A stretch of 64,000 nt of DNA from Streptomyces sp. NBC_01216 (GTDB lineage: Bacteria; Actinomycetota; Actinomycetes; Streptomycetales; Streptomycetaceae), in the NCBI RefSeq assembly GCF_035994945.1, contig NZ_CP108677.1, forward strand, positions 5,332,001-5,396,000, written 5' to 3'. The notes beneath the pieces are model-generated. The model saw only the letters and a program-made list of their open reading frames with translations, did not search any database and had not been told where the DNA came from. Below, in pieces: positions 44,998 through 54,182 of the stretch. The stretch's first letter is position 1, and every line of letters starts with the position of its first letter. Position numbers and translations under genes: made by a program.

Positions 44998-45951
44998 TCA
45001 CCTGCCGGAGCCGACCTTGTGGTCCGTGGAGCCCGCCGGACCGGTGGGTCCGGCCGGACCGGTGCCGGCCGCGTCCGCGGCACGGTGCGCGGGCGACACG
45101 GTGGCCGGGCCGCCCCGGGCCACCGGCCGGGCCGGCTCCACCAGTTTCGGCAGCCGCTGCGGCAGTGCCCCGTACCAGAAGTAGGAGACGGCGAAGCCGA
45201 AGGCCAGACAGATCATTCCGCCCACCGCGTCCATCCAGAAGTGGTTGGCGGTGGCGACGATCACGACCAGGGTCGCGACCGGGTAGAGCAGACCGAGGAT
45301 GCGCGCCCAGGGCGCCGACGCCAGGGCGAAGAGGGTCAGACCGCACCAGAGCGACCAGCCTATGTGCATCGAGGGCATCGCCGCGTACTGGTTCGACACG
45401 TGCTTGAGGTTGCCCGAGGCCATCGAGCCCCAGGTGTGGTGCACCAGCACCGTGTCGATGAAGCTCTGGCTGTTCATCAACCGGGGCGGCGCGAGCGGGT
45501 ACAGGTAGTAACCGACCAGGGCCACACCCGTGGTCGCGAACAGCACCGTGCGGGACGCGGCGTAACGGCCCGGCTGCCATCGGTACAGCCACACCAGCAC
45601 ACCGATCGTCACGACGAAGTGCAGGGTGGCGTAGTAGTAGTTCATCGACACGATCAGCCAGGTCACCGAGTTCACGGCGTGGTTGACGGTCTGCTCCACG
45701 GCGAGGCCGAGGGACCGCTCGAGGTCCCAGATCCAGTCGGCGTTCCTGAGGGCCTGGGCCTTCTGTTCCGGTACCGCGTTGCGGACGAGCGAGTACGTCC
45801 AGTAACTGATCGCGATGAGCAGGATCTCGAACCAGATGCGCGGACGCCGGGGCACGCGCGGGTGCGGGCGCCCGGATCCGCCGTCGGCCTCGGTGGGTGA
45901 CGGGGTGGCGGCCTCCTGGCCTTCCAAACGCTTCACGGTCGATTCACCCAT
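44998..45951 (-). CDS. PAP2-superfamily membrane phosphatase/phosphotransferase
   Basis: The 317-residue protein has six predicted membrane helices after a ~45-residue soluble head. PAP2 motifs are partial in the inositol phosphorylceramide synthase style: SMHIGWSLWCG (motif C2, P-S-M-H) and TANHFWMDAVGG (motif C3, H-x-x-x-D). PPRLMNSQSF lies in the loop where canonical enzymes have motif C1. These residues support lipid phosphate or phosphoryl-head-group chemistry on the outer face. The C-terminal ~45 residues are low complexity (Gly/Pro/Ala). It lies between glnE and malR on the minus strand; the malR stop is 103 nt from its start. Target lipid unknown. Confidence 0.85.
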   Translation of the reverse strand: MGESTVKRLEGQEAATPSPTEADGGSGRPHPRVPRRPRIWFEILLIAISYWTYSLVRNAVPEQKAQALRNADWIWDLERSLGLAVEQTVNHAVNSVTWLIVSMNYYYATLHFVVTIGVLVWLYRWQPGRYAASRTVLFATTGVALVGYYLYPLAPPRLMNSQSFIDTVLVHHTWGSMASGNLKHVSNQYAAMPSMHIGWSLWCGLTLFALASAPWARILGLLYPVATLVVIVATANHFWMDAVGGMICLAFGFAVSYFWYGALPQRLPKLVEPARPVARGGPATVSPAHRAADAAGTGPAGPTGPAGSTDHKVGSGR

Positions 45952-46054
45952 GGGGAGAGAGTCTGCCAGATCCGTTCCCCCCGACCGATCATCCCTCGGA
46001 CGGGGGCGGGACGCACGCGGTCCGCCTCGCGGACGAGGCGGAAACCGTCCGGAA

Positions 46055-47083
46055 TCAGGGATTTCTCGGGGTCGGGGCGGAGGCGGTCGAACCGCGGACC
46101 ACCAGCTCGGGCATGAACACGAACTCGCTGTGCGGAGCGGGGGTACCCCCGACCTCCTCCAGCAGGGCCCGCACGGCGGCCTGCCCCATGGCCTGCACGG
46201 GCTGGCGGATCGTGGTCAGCGGCGGATCGGTGAACGCTATGAGCGGGGAGTCGTCGAAACCCACCACCGAGACGTCCGCCGGCACCCGCAGCCCCTGCTG
46301 TCGGGCCGCCCGGATCGCGCCGAGCGCCATCATGTCGCTGGCACAGGCGACGGCCGTGCAGCCCCGGGAGATCAGCGCGCCGGCCGCGGCCTGCCCGCCT
46401 TCCAGGGTGTAGAGGGAGTGTTGGATCAGCTCCGCCGACTGCTCCGCGTCGAGCCCGAGCCGGTCCCGCATGCCGATCTGGAAGCCCTCGATCTTGCGCA
46501 GCACGGGCACGAACCGCTTCGGCCCGACCGCGAGCCCGATCCGGGTGTGCCCGAGGGCGGCGAGGTGGGTGACCGCCAGCTGCATCGCGGCCCGGTCGTC
46601 CGGTGAGACGAAGGGCGCCTGCACCTTCGGCGAGAAGCCGTTGAGGAGGACGTACGGGACGCCCTTGCCGCGCAGCCGGTCGTACCGGGTCATGTCGGCC
46701 GTCGTGTCGGCGTGCAGACCGGAGACGAAGATGATGCCGGACACCCCACGCTCGACGAGCATGTCGGTGAGCTCGTCCTCGGTGGAACCCCCGGGGGTCT
46801 GGGTGGCGAGGACCGGGGTGTAGCCCTGGCGCGTCAGGGCCTGTCCGATGACCTGCGCGAGAGCGGGAAAGATGGGGTTGTCCAGTTCGGGGGTTATCAG
46901 CCCGACGAGCCCGGCGCTGCGCTGGCGCAGCCGGACCGGACGCTCGTATCCGAGGATGTCGAGTGCGGCGAGCACGGATTCACGGGTGGCCGCGGCCACA
47001 CCGGGCTTGCCGTTGAGCACGCGGCTGACTGTGGCTTCACTGACCCCCGCCTGGGCTGCGATGTCGGCAAGCCGCGCGGTCAT
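46055..47083 (-). CDS. malR: MalR, LacI-family repressor of maltose/maltodextrin genes
   Basis: ATG 47083 is chosen because TARLADIAAQAGVSEATVSR is the usual LacI-family start; an in-frame start at 47107 would add eight residues. The 342-residue protein has a helix-turn-helix (residues 3-25), the hinge LNGKPGVAAATRESVLAALD, then a periplasmic-binding-like ligand domain with the conserved VSVVGFDDSPLIAFTDPPLT and VQAMGQAAVRALL. From memory it is very close to the streptomycete MalR. It lies 25 nt behind the alpha-glucosidase gene on the same strand and represses the mal operon until maltodextrin binds. A second LacI paralogue lies at 54179 with almost the same DNA-binding helices. Confidence 0.92.
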   Translation of the reverse strand: MTARLADIAAQAGVSEATVSRVLNGKPGVAAATRESVLAALDILGYERPVRLRQRSAGLVGLITPELDNPIFPALAQVIGQALTRQGYTPVLATQTPGGSTEDELTDMLVERGVSGIIFVSGLHADTTADMTRYDRLRGKGVPYVLLNGFSPKVQAPFVSPDDRAAMQLAVTHLAALGHTRIGLAVGPKRFVPVLRKIEGFQIGMRDRLGLDAEQSAELIQHSLYTLEGGQAAAGALISRGCTAVACASDMMALGAIRAARQQGLRVPADVSVVGFDDSPLIAFTDPPLTTIRQPVQAMGQAAVRALLEEVGGTPAPHSEFVFMPELVVRGSTASAPTPRNP

Positions 47084-47108
47084 GGGGTTGGACTGTACCG
47101 GGCGCACG

Positions 47109-48881
47109 TCAGATTGCCCACCAGACGCAGGAGTCGGCGGGAACCCGGACCGTCTCCGTGCCGGGCCCGCGGACGCCCCCGGGCACGGGTTCCCGGGCGG
47201 GTGAGGGAAGCGCGGGCCCGGCGGTGGCGCCCCGGTCCGCGGGCTCCCCGGTCACCGGCACGGCCGGCGGACCGGGTGCCTCCGTCGTGGTGCCGCCGGG
47301 CACGGCCGTCGTGCTGCCGAGCAGGACGGAGCCCTGGAGGGGCAGCTCCACCAGGCCGTCCGTGGTGTTGAGCGTGACGAGCACGGAGCCGCCGGAGCCG
47401 TCCGCGGAGTTCCGGCGGAAGGCCAGCACCCCCTCGGGGGCGTCCAGCCACTCCACCGCGTCCCCCGCGCCCAGCGCCGGGTGCTCCCGGCGCAGCCGGA
47501 GCGCCGCGCGGTACAGCTCCAGGGTGGAGGCCGGGTCGCCGGTCTGCGCCGCCACGCTCAGGCCGCCCCACTCCGGAGGCTGGGGCAGCCAGGAGCCCGC
47601 CGGGCCGAAGCCGTACGACGGCCCTTCGGCGGTCCACGGCAGCGGGACCCGGCAGCCGTCGCGCAGCCCGTCCTGTCCCTCGCCGCGCAGGAAGGCCGGG
47701 TCCTGTCGCAGTTCGTCCGGGAGGTCGGTGACCTCGGGCAGCCCCAGCTCCTCGCCCTGGTACAGGTAGACCGAGCCCGGCAGTGCCAGTGTCATCAGGG
47801 CCGCCGCCCGGGCCCGCCGCAGACCCGCGGCCGGGTCGCCCTGCCCGTAGCGCGTCGGGTGCCGGACGACGTCGTGGTTGGAGAGCACCCAGGTCGTCGG
47901 AGCCCCCACGGCGGCCGTCGCCCGCAGTGAGTCCTCGGCGACCTTCCGTAGCGCCGCGGTCTCCCAGGGGCAGTTCAGGAACTGGAAGTTGAATGCCTGG
48001 TGCAGCTCGTCGGGACGGACGTAGCGGGCGAGCCGCTCCGGCGTCGGCGCCCACGCCTCCGCCACCCCGATGCGATCGGGGCCGTAGGACTCCAGCAGCC
48101 GACGCCAGCCGCGGTGGATCGCGTGTACCCCGTCCTGGTCGAAGAACGGCAGGCGCTGGATCCCGATGAGGCTCGCCTGGCGGCCGTGGCCGATGTCGGG
48201 CAGACCGGGAGCCTTGACCATGCCGTGGGCGACGTCGATCCGGAATCCGTCCACCCCCAGATCCAGCCAGAATCGGAACACGGACTCGAACTCCGCCCGC
48301 ACCTGCGCGTTCTCCCAGTTCAGGTCCGGCTGCTCGGGCGCGAACAGGTGCAGGTACCAGGAGCCGTCCGCCACCCGCGTCCAGGCGGGACCTCCGAACA
48401 CCGACTCCCAGTCGTTGGGGGGCAGCCCGCCGTCCGGGCCGCGTCCCGGGCGGAAGACGTACCGGTCCCGGCCCACGCCGGCCCGCGCCGCCTCGAACCA
48501 GGGGTGCCGCTCGGAGGTGTGGTTGGGGACGATGTCGACGATCACCTTCAGGCCGAGTCCGTGCGCCGTGCGCACCAGGTCGTCGGCGTCCGCCAGGTCG
48601 CCGAAGACGGGGTCGACCGCGCGGTAGTCGGCCACGTCGTAGCCGCCGTCGGCCTGCGGGGAGGCGTAGAAGGGCGTCAGCCACACCGCGTCCGCGCCGA
48701 GCCGGGCCAGGTGCGGGAGCCGCTCCCGCGCTCCGCGCAGGTCGCCGATCCCGTCGCCGTCGCTGTCCGCGAAGGAGCGGACGTACACCTGGTAGATCAC
48801 CGCGTCCCGCCACCATTGAGGGTGACCGCCGCAAGGACTTGCAACGGGCGGCAGCGAAGGTGAGGTGAGCTCGTGGGCCAT
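47109..48881 (-). CDS. GH13 alpha-glucosidase (copy 1), cytoplasmic
   Basis: The 590-residue glycoside hydrolase of family 13 (oligo-1,6/alpha-glucosidase subgroup) has WWRDAVIYQVYVRSFADSDG near residue 23, DGFRIDVAHG (Asp nucleophile), GVAEAWAP (Glu acid/base) and WVLSNHDVVRH (transition-state Asp). There is no signal peptide, so it hydrolyses imported maltodextrins. Compared with copy 2 at 52488, it carries an extra ~50-residue Pro/Gly/Thr-rich stretch near the C-terminus (after VLLGSTTAVPGGTTTEAPGP) before the final WWAI. It is the first gene of an agl-malR operon, divergent from malE. Confidence 0.92.
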   Translation of the reverse strand: MAHELTSPSLPPVASPCGGHPQWWRDAVIYQVYVRSFADSDGDGIGDLRGARERLPHLARLGADAVWLTPFYASPQADGGYDVADYRAVDPVFGDLADADDLVRTAHGLGLKVIVDIVPNHTSERHPWFEAARAGVGRDRYVFRPGRGPDGGLPPNDWESVFGGPAWTRVADGSWYLHLFAPEQPDLNWENAQVRAEFESVFRFWLDLGVDGFRIDVAHGMVKAPGLPDIGHGRQASLIGIQRLPFFDQDGVHAIHRGWRRLLESYGPDRIGVAEAWAPTPERLARYVRPDELHQAFNFQFLNCPWETAALRKVAEDSLRATAAVGAPTTWVLSNHDVVRHPTRYGQGDPAAGLRRARAAALMTLALPGSVYLYQGEELGLPEVTDLPDELRQDPAFLRGEGQDGLRDGCRVPLPWTAEGPSYGFGPAGSWLPQPPEWGGLSVAAQTGDPASTLELYRAALRLRREHPALGAGDAVEWLDAPEGVLAFRRNSADGSGGSVLVTLNTTDGLVELPLQGSVLLGSTTAVPGGTTTEAPGPPAVPVTGEPADRGATAGPALPSPAREPVPGGVRGPGTETVRVPADSCVWWAI

Positions 48882-49095
48882 GCGGGGTCCCTCTCGCGTG
48901 AGCGTCGTGCGGGCGTCGAACTGACAACGAGGCCGAAGTCGTCATGAAACGGTCATGCAAGTCGTTACGGAAAGGCTTGCAGGCGGCCCGAAGTAGCGCA
49001 AGACCGCCTCGATTCGCTCTGTCAAGCGACCCGATGGACACCTTCGGGACACGCGGATGTAACGATCGCCGGGCCTTGCAGAAATTCCACGCAAG
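48831..49095. promoter_or_regulatory. Divergent mal control region with candidate MalR operators
   Basis: The clearest site is 49075-49095, arms CTTGC and GCAAG; its inner form TTGC-N11-GCAA recurs before the amylase gene. Weaker related sites are GCAAG...CTTGC at 48957-48980 and GCAAGGACTTGC at 48831-48842, the last inside the first codons of the glucosidase gene. LacI-type MalR repressors of Streptomyces bind CTTGCA-containing sites, as I recall, so repression of both divergent operons from here is likely. The whole ~330-base gap between the two start codons holds no other gene. Confidence 0.6.
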
Positions 49096-49215
49096 CTCTT
49101 TCGGCTCGTTTTCATCCCTGTTACGTTCCTGGCAACCCGGCGCGCCGCGAGGGAGCGGTCGCATGAGGAAGGTCTTCGCCCCTCGACCAAACCGGGATCA
49201 GTTGAAGGAGTTCAC

Positions 49216-50493
49216 ATGCGGCGTGGCATAGCGGCCACCGCGCTGATCGCGGCCCTGGGCGTCACCCTGGCGGCGTGCGGCAGCGACGGCGGCACCGACG
49301 ACGGCGGCTCGAAGAGCTCGGGCGAGCTCTCCGGCACCGTGACCTGGTGGGACACCTCCACGGTCGGCAGTGAGGACAAGGTCTTCAAGAAGATCGCGGA
49401 GGACTTCACCAAGGAGCACCCGAAGGTCACTGTCAAGTATGTGAACGTGCCGTTCGGCGACGCGCAGAACAAGTTCAAGAACGCCGCCCAGTCCGGCTCC
49501 GGCGCCCCCGACGTCATCCGTTCCGAGGTCGCCTGGACCCCGGACTTCGCGAACCTGGGCTACCTCGCTCCCCTCGACGGCACCCCGGCCCTGAAGGACG
49601 AGAAGGACTTCCTCAAGCAGGCCGCCGCCTCCACCAAGTACGACGGCAAGACCTACGCCGTGCCGCAGGTCATCGACTCCATGGGCATCTTCTACAACAA
49701 GAAGATCTTCAAGGAGGCCGGCGTCGAGGTCCCCACGACCGTCGACGAGCTCAAGAGCGTCTCCGCCACGATCAAGGAGAAGACCGGCAAGACCGGTCTC
49801 TACCTGCGCGGTGACGACGCCTACTGGTTCCTCTCCTTCCTGTACGGCGAGGGCGGCGACCTGGTCGACGCCGAGAAGAAGACGATCACCGTCGACAACC
49901 CGGCCGGCGTCAAGGCCCTGAAGACCGTCAAGGACCTGGTCGACTCCAAGGCGGCGATCACCGACGCCACCAACGGCTGGGACAACATGCAGGCCGCCTT
50001 CAAGGACGGCAAGGTCGCGATGATGATCAACGGCCCGTGGGCCGTCAGCGACACCTACACCGGCAAGGAGTTCGCCGACAAGGCGAATCTCGGCATCGCG
50101 CCGGTGCCCGCCGGTTCGGCGGGCCAGGGCGCCCCGCAGGGCGGCCACAACCTCGCCGTCTACGCGGGCTCCAAGAACCTGGACGCCTCGTACGCCTTCA
50201 CCGAGTACATGACGTCCGCCGAGACCCAGGCCAAGATCGCCACCGAGCTCAGCCTGCTGCCGACCCGCGAGTCCGTCTACGGCAACGCCCAGGTCGCGGG
50301 CAACGACATGATCGGCTTCTTCAAGCCGGTCGTCGACAAGGCCGTCGAGCGCCCCTGGATCCCGGAGACCGGCAGCCTCTTCGCCCCGCTGGTGACCGAG
50401 TACACCAAGGTCCTCACCGGCCAGACCAGCCCGGAGTCCGGAGCCAAGGCGACCGGTGACGCCTACCGCAAGCTCCTGAAGGACTGGAAGTAA
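49216..50493 (+). CDS. malE: MalE, maltose/maltodextrin-binding lipoprotein
   Basis: The 425-residue solute-binding lipoprotein starts at ATG 49216 after GAAGGAG. It has the signal MRRGIAATALIAALGVTLAA followed by a lipobox Cys (LAAC), then a Gly/Ser/Asp linker. The mature protein has the family-1 binding fold: SGTVTWWDTSTVGSEDKVFK, FKNAAQSGSGAPDVIRSEVA, YAVPQVIDSMGIFYNKKIFK, NMQAAFKDGKVAMMINGPWA and GAPQGGHNLAVYAGSKN. It delivers maltose and maltodextrins to MalFG. It is the first gene of malE-malF-malG-agl-lacI; the operator candidates lie upstream. Confidence 0.96.
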   Translation: MRRGIAATALIAALGVTLAACGSDGGTDDGGSKSSGELSGTVTWWDTSTVGSEDKVFKKIAEDFTKEHPKVTVKYVNVPFGDAQNKFKNAAQSGSGAPDVIRSEVAWTPDFANLGYLAPLDGTPALKDEKDFLKQAAASTKYDGKTYAVPQVIDSMGIFYNKKIFKEAGVEVPTTVDELKSVSATIKEKTGKTGLYLRGDDAYWFLSFLYGEGGDLVDAEKKTITVDNPAGVKALKTVKDLVDSKAAITDATNGWDNMQAAFKDGKVAMMINGPWAVSDTYTGKEFADKANLGIAPVPAGSAGQGAPQGGHNLAVYAGSKNLDASYAFTEYMTSAETQAKIATELSLLPTRESVYGNAQVAGNDMIGFFKPVVDKAVERPWIPETGSLFAPLVTEYTKVLTGQTSPESGAKATGDAYRKLLKDWK

Positions 50494-50513
50494 CAAGGAA
50501 GGCAGGCCGGCTG

Positions 50514-51527
50514 ATGGCTGTGGACACCAGCAGCCAGTCGGTGGCGAAGGCCGCGGGCGACGACGTCGCCCGCGGCCGGAGTCGCGGTACTGGCACCTCC
50601 CGGCGCAAGACCCGGGGCTCCCTCTCCACCCACTGGTACGCCTGGGCGATGATCGCCCCGGTGACCGTGGTGATCGCCGTGATCATCGGGTACCCGCTGA
50701 TCCGCGGCGTCTACCTGTCGCTCACCGACGCCAACGAGCGCAACGTCGCGCGGAGCATCGGCGTCAACCACATCCCCGCGACCTACGAGTTCGTCGGCCT
50801 GGACAACTACGCCGACGCGCTCTCCGGCAACCAGTTCCTCGGCACGCTGGGCTGGACGCTGGTGTGGACGGTGTCCTGCGTCTCGGTGACCTTCGCCCTC
50901 GGCCTGGCCCTCGCCAACGTCCTCAACCGCAGGATCGCGGGCCGCTCCCTCTACCGGATGCTGCTGATCCTGCCCTGGGCCGTGCCCGGATTCGTCTCCG
51001 TCTTCGCCTGGCGCTTCCTCTACGACGAGCGCCGCGGCATCCTCAACGAGGTCCTGGCCGGCGGCGGCATCGACGCGGTGCCCTGGCTCAACGACCCCAC
51101 CTGGGCGAAGTTCTCGGTCATCGCCGTCAACGTCTGGCTCGGCGTCCCCTTCATGATGGTCGCCCTCCTCGGCGGACTCCAGTCCATCCCCGGCGAGCTG
51201 TACGAGGCAGCCGAGATGGACGGTGCGAGCGCCTGGCAGCGCTTCCGGCACATCACGATGCCCGGACTGCGCTCGGTGTCCACCACCGTGATCCTGCTGA
51301 GCACCATCTGGACCTTCAACATGTTCCCGGTGATCTTCCTGCTCACCCGGGGCGGGCCCGGCGAGGCCACCCAGATCCTCGTCACCCAGGCGTACAAGTT
51401 CTCCTTCGAGATCAGCCCGCGGGACTTCGCCCAGTCCTCCACCTGGGGCGTCCTGATCCTGGTCCTCCTGATGGCCTTCGCCGCGGTCTACCGGCGAGTC
51501 CTCCGTAAGCAGGGAGAAGTCTGGTGA
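50514..51527 (+). CDS. malF: MalF, maltose ABC transporter permease
   Basis: The 337-residue membrane protein starts at ATG 50514 after AAGGAAGG. It has a Ser/Arg-rich cytoplasmic head and six or more helices. The permease EAA loop is E-x-x-EMDGASAWQRFRHITMPG (near residue 235), which contacts the ATPase; the MsiK-type ATPase itself is not encoded in this window. The stop overlaps the malG start by four bases (GTGA). Confidence 0.95.
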   Translation: MAVDTSSQSVAKAAGDDVARGRSRGTGTSRRKTRGSLSTHWYAWAMIAPVTVVIAVIIGYPLIRGVYLSLTDANERNVARSIGVNHIPATYEFVGLDNYADALSGNQFLGTLGWTLVWTVSCVSVTFALGLALANVLNRRIAGRSLYRMLLILPWAVPGFVSVFAWRFLYDERRGILNEVLAGGGIDAVPWLNDPTWAKFSVIAVNVWLGVPFMMVALLGGLQSIPGELYEAAEMDGASAWQRFRHITMPGLRSVSTTVILLSTIWTFNMFPVIFLLTRGGPGEATQILVTQAYKFSFEISPRDFAQSSTWGVLILVLLMAFAAVYRRVLRKQGEVW

Positions 51528-52432
51528 CCACCGCAGACACCACCGCCGCCTCGCACCGGGCCCCCCGCCGCGCCGGGCGGTCACCCGCCCCGAGCCCGGC
51601 CCCCCGCCGCGGCGGGCGTTCGCCGCTCGCCTCGATCGGGCTGCACGCCACGCTCGTCGCGGCCTCCGTGATCGCCGTCTTCCCGGTGCTGTGGGTCTTC
51701 CTGACCTCCATCAAGCCGGCCAAGTACGCGACCACGACCGACTTCTTCAAGGAGTCGACGTTCGAGAACTACACGAACCTGCTGAGCGACACCCCGTTCC
51801 TCACCTGGTTCGGCAACTCGCTTCTCGTGGCCGCCCTGACCACCCTGCTGGGCGTGTTCATCTCCTCGACGACCGGCTACGCCATCAGCCGCTTCCGGTT
51901 CCCCGGCAAGCGCGGCCTGATGTGGACGCTGCTGATCACCCAGATGTTCCCGGTCGCGGTCCTCATCGTGCCGATCTACAACATCATGTCGTCCATGGGC
52001 CTGCTCAATCAGCCCCTCGGCCTGGTCGTCACCTACCTGACCATCGCCGTGCCCTTCTGCGCATGGATGATGAAGGGCTTCTTCGACACCATCCCGCGCG
52101 AGATCGACGAGTCGGGCCAGGTCGACGGACTCACCCCGTTCGGCACGTTCTGGCGGCTGATCCTGCCGCTCGCCAAGCCGGGCATCGCGGTGACCGCGTT
52201 CTACTCCTTCATCACCGCCTGGGGCGAGGTCGCCTACGCCTCCGCGTTCATGGTCGGGGACGAGAACCTCACCCTCGCCGGCGGCCTGCAGAAGTTCGTC
52301 AACCAGTACGGCGCCCAGTGGGGCCCGATGTCCGCGGCCTCCGTGCTCATCGCCGTCCCCGCGGCGCTCGTGTTCCTCGTCGCCCAGCGCCACCTGGTGA
52401 CCGGCATGTCCGCCGGCGCCGTCAAGGGCTGA
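51524..52432 (+). CDS. malG: MalG, maltose ABC transporter permease
   Basis: The 302-residue membrane protein starts at GTG 51524, overlapping malF by four bases. A disordered Arg/Pro/Ala-rich head (RAPRRAGRSPAPSPAPRRGG) is followed by six helices. Its EAA loop reads EIDESGQVDGLTPFGTFWRL and then ILPLAKPGI. With MalF it forms the membrane channel for maltodextrins. In streptomycetes the shared ATPase MsiK energises such importers, and none is encoded here. Confidence 0.95.
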   Translation: MTTADTTAASHRAPRRAGRSPAPSPAPRRGGRSPLASIGLHATLVAASVIAVFPVLWVFLTSIKPAKYATTTDFFKESTFENYTNLLSDTPFLTWFGNSLLVAALTTLLGVFISSTTGYAISRFRFPGKRGLMWTLLITQMFPVAVLIVPIYNIMSSMGLLNQPLGLVVTYLTIAVPFCAWMMKGFFDTIPREIDESGQVDGLTPFGTFWRLILPLAKPGIAVTAFYSFITAWGEVAYASAFMVGDENLTLAGGLQKFVNQYGAQWGPMSAASVLIAVPAALVFLVAQRHLVTGMSAGAVKG

Positions 52433-52487
52433 GCGCCCCACCGGCCGCCCGCCCGTGTACGCACCCTCCTTACCTCTCAGGGAAGAC

Positions 52488-54182
52488 ATGACCCAGCACC
52501 TCACCGCCCCCGCCGCCGCACCGACCACCGGCACGCACGCGGGCTGGTGGCGCGACGCGGTGATCTACCAGGTCTATCCGCGCAGCTTCGCCGACGGAAA
52601 CGGCGACGGCATGGGCGACCTGGAGGGCATCCGCAGCCGGCTGCCCTACCTGAAGGATCTCGGCGTCGACGCCGTCTGGCTCAGCCCCTTCTACGCCTCC
52701 CCGCAGGCCGACGCCGGCTACGACGTCGCCGACTACCGGGCCATCGACCCCATGTTCGGCAGCCTGCTCGACGCCGACGCGGTCATCCGCGAGGCGCACG
52801 AGCTCGGACTGCGGATCATCGTCGACCTGGTGCCCAACCACTCCTCCGACCAGCACGAGTGGTTCCAGCGCGCGCTGCGCGAAGGCGCCGGCTCGCCGCT
52901 GCGCGAGCGCTACCACTTCCGGCCGGGCAAGGGAGTCGAGGGCGAACTCCCGCCCAACGACTGGGAGTCCATCTTCGGCGGCCCTGCCTGGACACGGACC
53001 CGGGAGCCGGACGGCACCCCGGGCGAGTGGTACCTGCACCTCTTCGCGCCGGAGCAGCCCGACTTCAACTGGGAACACCCCGCCGTCCGCGACGAGTTCC
53101 GGTCGATCCTGCGCTTCTGGCTCGACATGGGTGTGGACGGCTTCCGGGTCGACGTCGCCCACGGACTGGTCAAGGCCAAGGGTCTGCCCGACATCGGCGC
53201 GCACGACCAGCTGAAGCTCCTCGGCAACGACGTCATGCCCTTCTTCGACCAGGAGGGCGTCCACGAGATCTACCGCTCCTGGCGCGCGGTCCTGTCCGAG
53301 TACTCCTCCGCGCCCTCGGCCGGGGGGATCGACGGCGAGCGGGTCCTGGTCGCCGAGGCGTGGACCCCCACCGTGGAACGCACCGCCCACTACGTGCGTC
53401 CCGACGAGATGCACCAGGCATTCAACTTCCAGTACCTGGGCACCCACTGGGACGCCGCGGAGCTGCGCCGGGTGATCGACGACTCGCTCGCGGCGATGCG
53501 TCCGGTCGGCGCCCCGACCACCTGGGTGCTCTCCAACCACGACGTGACCCGGCACGCCACCCGCTTCGCCAACCCGCCCGGTCTCGGCACCCAGCTCCGC
53601 GAGCCGGGTGACCGGGAACTCGGCCTGCGGCGGGCCCGTGCCGCCACGCTGCTGATGCTGGCGCTTCCCGGCTCCGCGTACGTGTACCAGGGGGAGGAAC
53701 TCGGCCTGCCGGACGTCACCGACCTGCCCGACGAGGTCCGTCAGGACCCGTCGTTCTTCCGGGCCACCGGCCAGGACGGCTTCCGCGACGGCTGCCGGGT
53801 GCCGCTGCCGTGGACCGTCGAGGGCTCCTCCTACGGATTCGGCGCGGGCGGCAGCTGGCTGCCACAGCCCGATTCCTGGGGCGGGCTCAGTGTCGAGGCC
53901 CAGGCCGGCGATCCCGGCTCCACCCTGGAGCTGTACCGGAGCGCGCTGGCCCTGCGCCGTGAGCGATCAGGACTCGGTGCGGGCGAGGACGTCGAGTGGA
54001 TGGAGGCACCCGAGGGGGTGCTCTCCTTCCGCCGCGACGGCTTCGTCTGCACCGCCAACACCACCGGCCGGGCCATCTCCGTCCCGCTGCCCGGCCGGTT
54101 CCTCCTCTCCAACGAGCCGGTCTCCCACGGGGAAGGCGTCGTGGAGCTGCCCGCCGACACCACCGTCTGGTGGGCGGTGTGA
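52488..54182 (+). CDS. GH13 alpha-glucosidase (copy 2), cytoplasmic
   Basis: ATG 52488 follows GGGAAG; an in-frame ATG lies at 52455 without a better site. The 564-residue enzyme has WWRDAVIYQVYPRSFADGNG, DGFRVDVAHGLVKAKGLPDI, VLVAEAWTPTVERTAHYVRP (Glu) and WVLSNHDVTRHATRF (Asp). No signal peptide. It closely resembles copy 1 at 47109 throughout but lacks that protein's low-complexity C-terminal stretch. It hydrolyses maltodextrins delivered by MalEFG. It follows malG by 55 nt, and its stop overlaps the next LacI gene by four bases. Confidence 0.93.
   Translation: MTQHLTAPAAAPTTGTHAGWWRDAVIYQVYPRSFADGNGDGMGDLEGIRSRLPYLKDLGVDAVWLSPFYASPQADAGYDVADYRAIDPMFGSLLDADAVIREAHELGLRIIVDLVPNHSSDQHEWFQRALREGAGSPLRERYHFRPGKGVEGELPPNDWESIFGGPAWTRTREPDGTPGEWYLHLFAPEQPDFNWEHPAVRDEFRSILRFWLDMGVDGFRVDVAHGLVKAKGLPDIGAHDQLKLLGNDVMPFFDQEGVHEIYRSWRAVLSEYSSAPSAGGIDGERVLVAEAWTPTVERTAHYVRPDEMHQAFNFQYLGTHWDAAELRRVIDDSLAAMRPVGAPTTWVLSNHDVTRHATRFANPPGLGTQLREPGDRELGLRRARAATLLMLALPGSAYVYQGEELGLPDVTDLPDEVRQDPSFFRATGQDGFRDGCRVPLPWTVEGSSYGFGAGGSWLPQPDSWGGLSVEAQAGDPGSTLELYRSALALRRERSGLGAGEDVEWMEAPEGVLSFRRDGFVCTANTTGRAISVPLPGRFLLSNEPVSHGEGVVELPADTTVWWAV

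Noticed and set aside
48831..48842. GCAAGGACTTGC as an independent operator for the glucosidase gene
   Set aside because: Arms are inverted relative to the TTGC-N11-GCAA form and lie in coding sequence; mentioned only as a weak accessory site.
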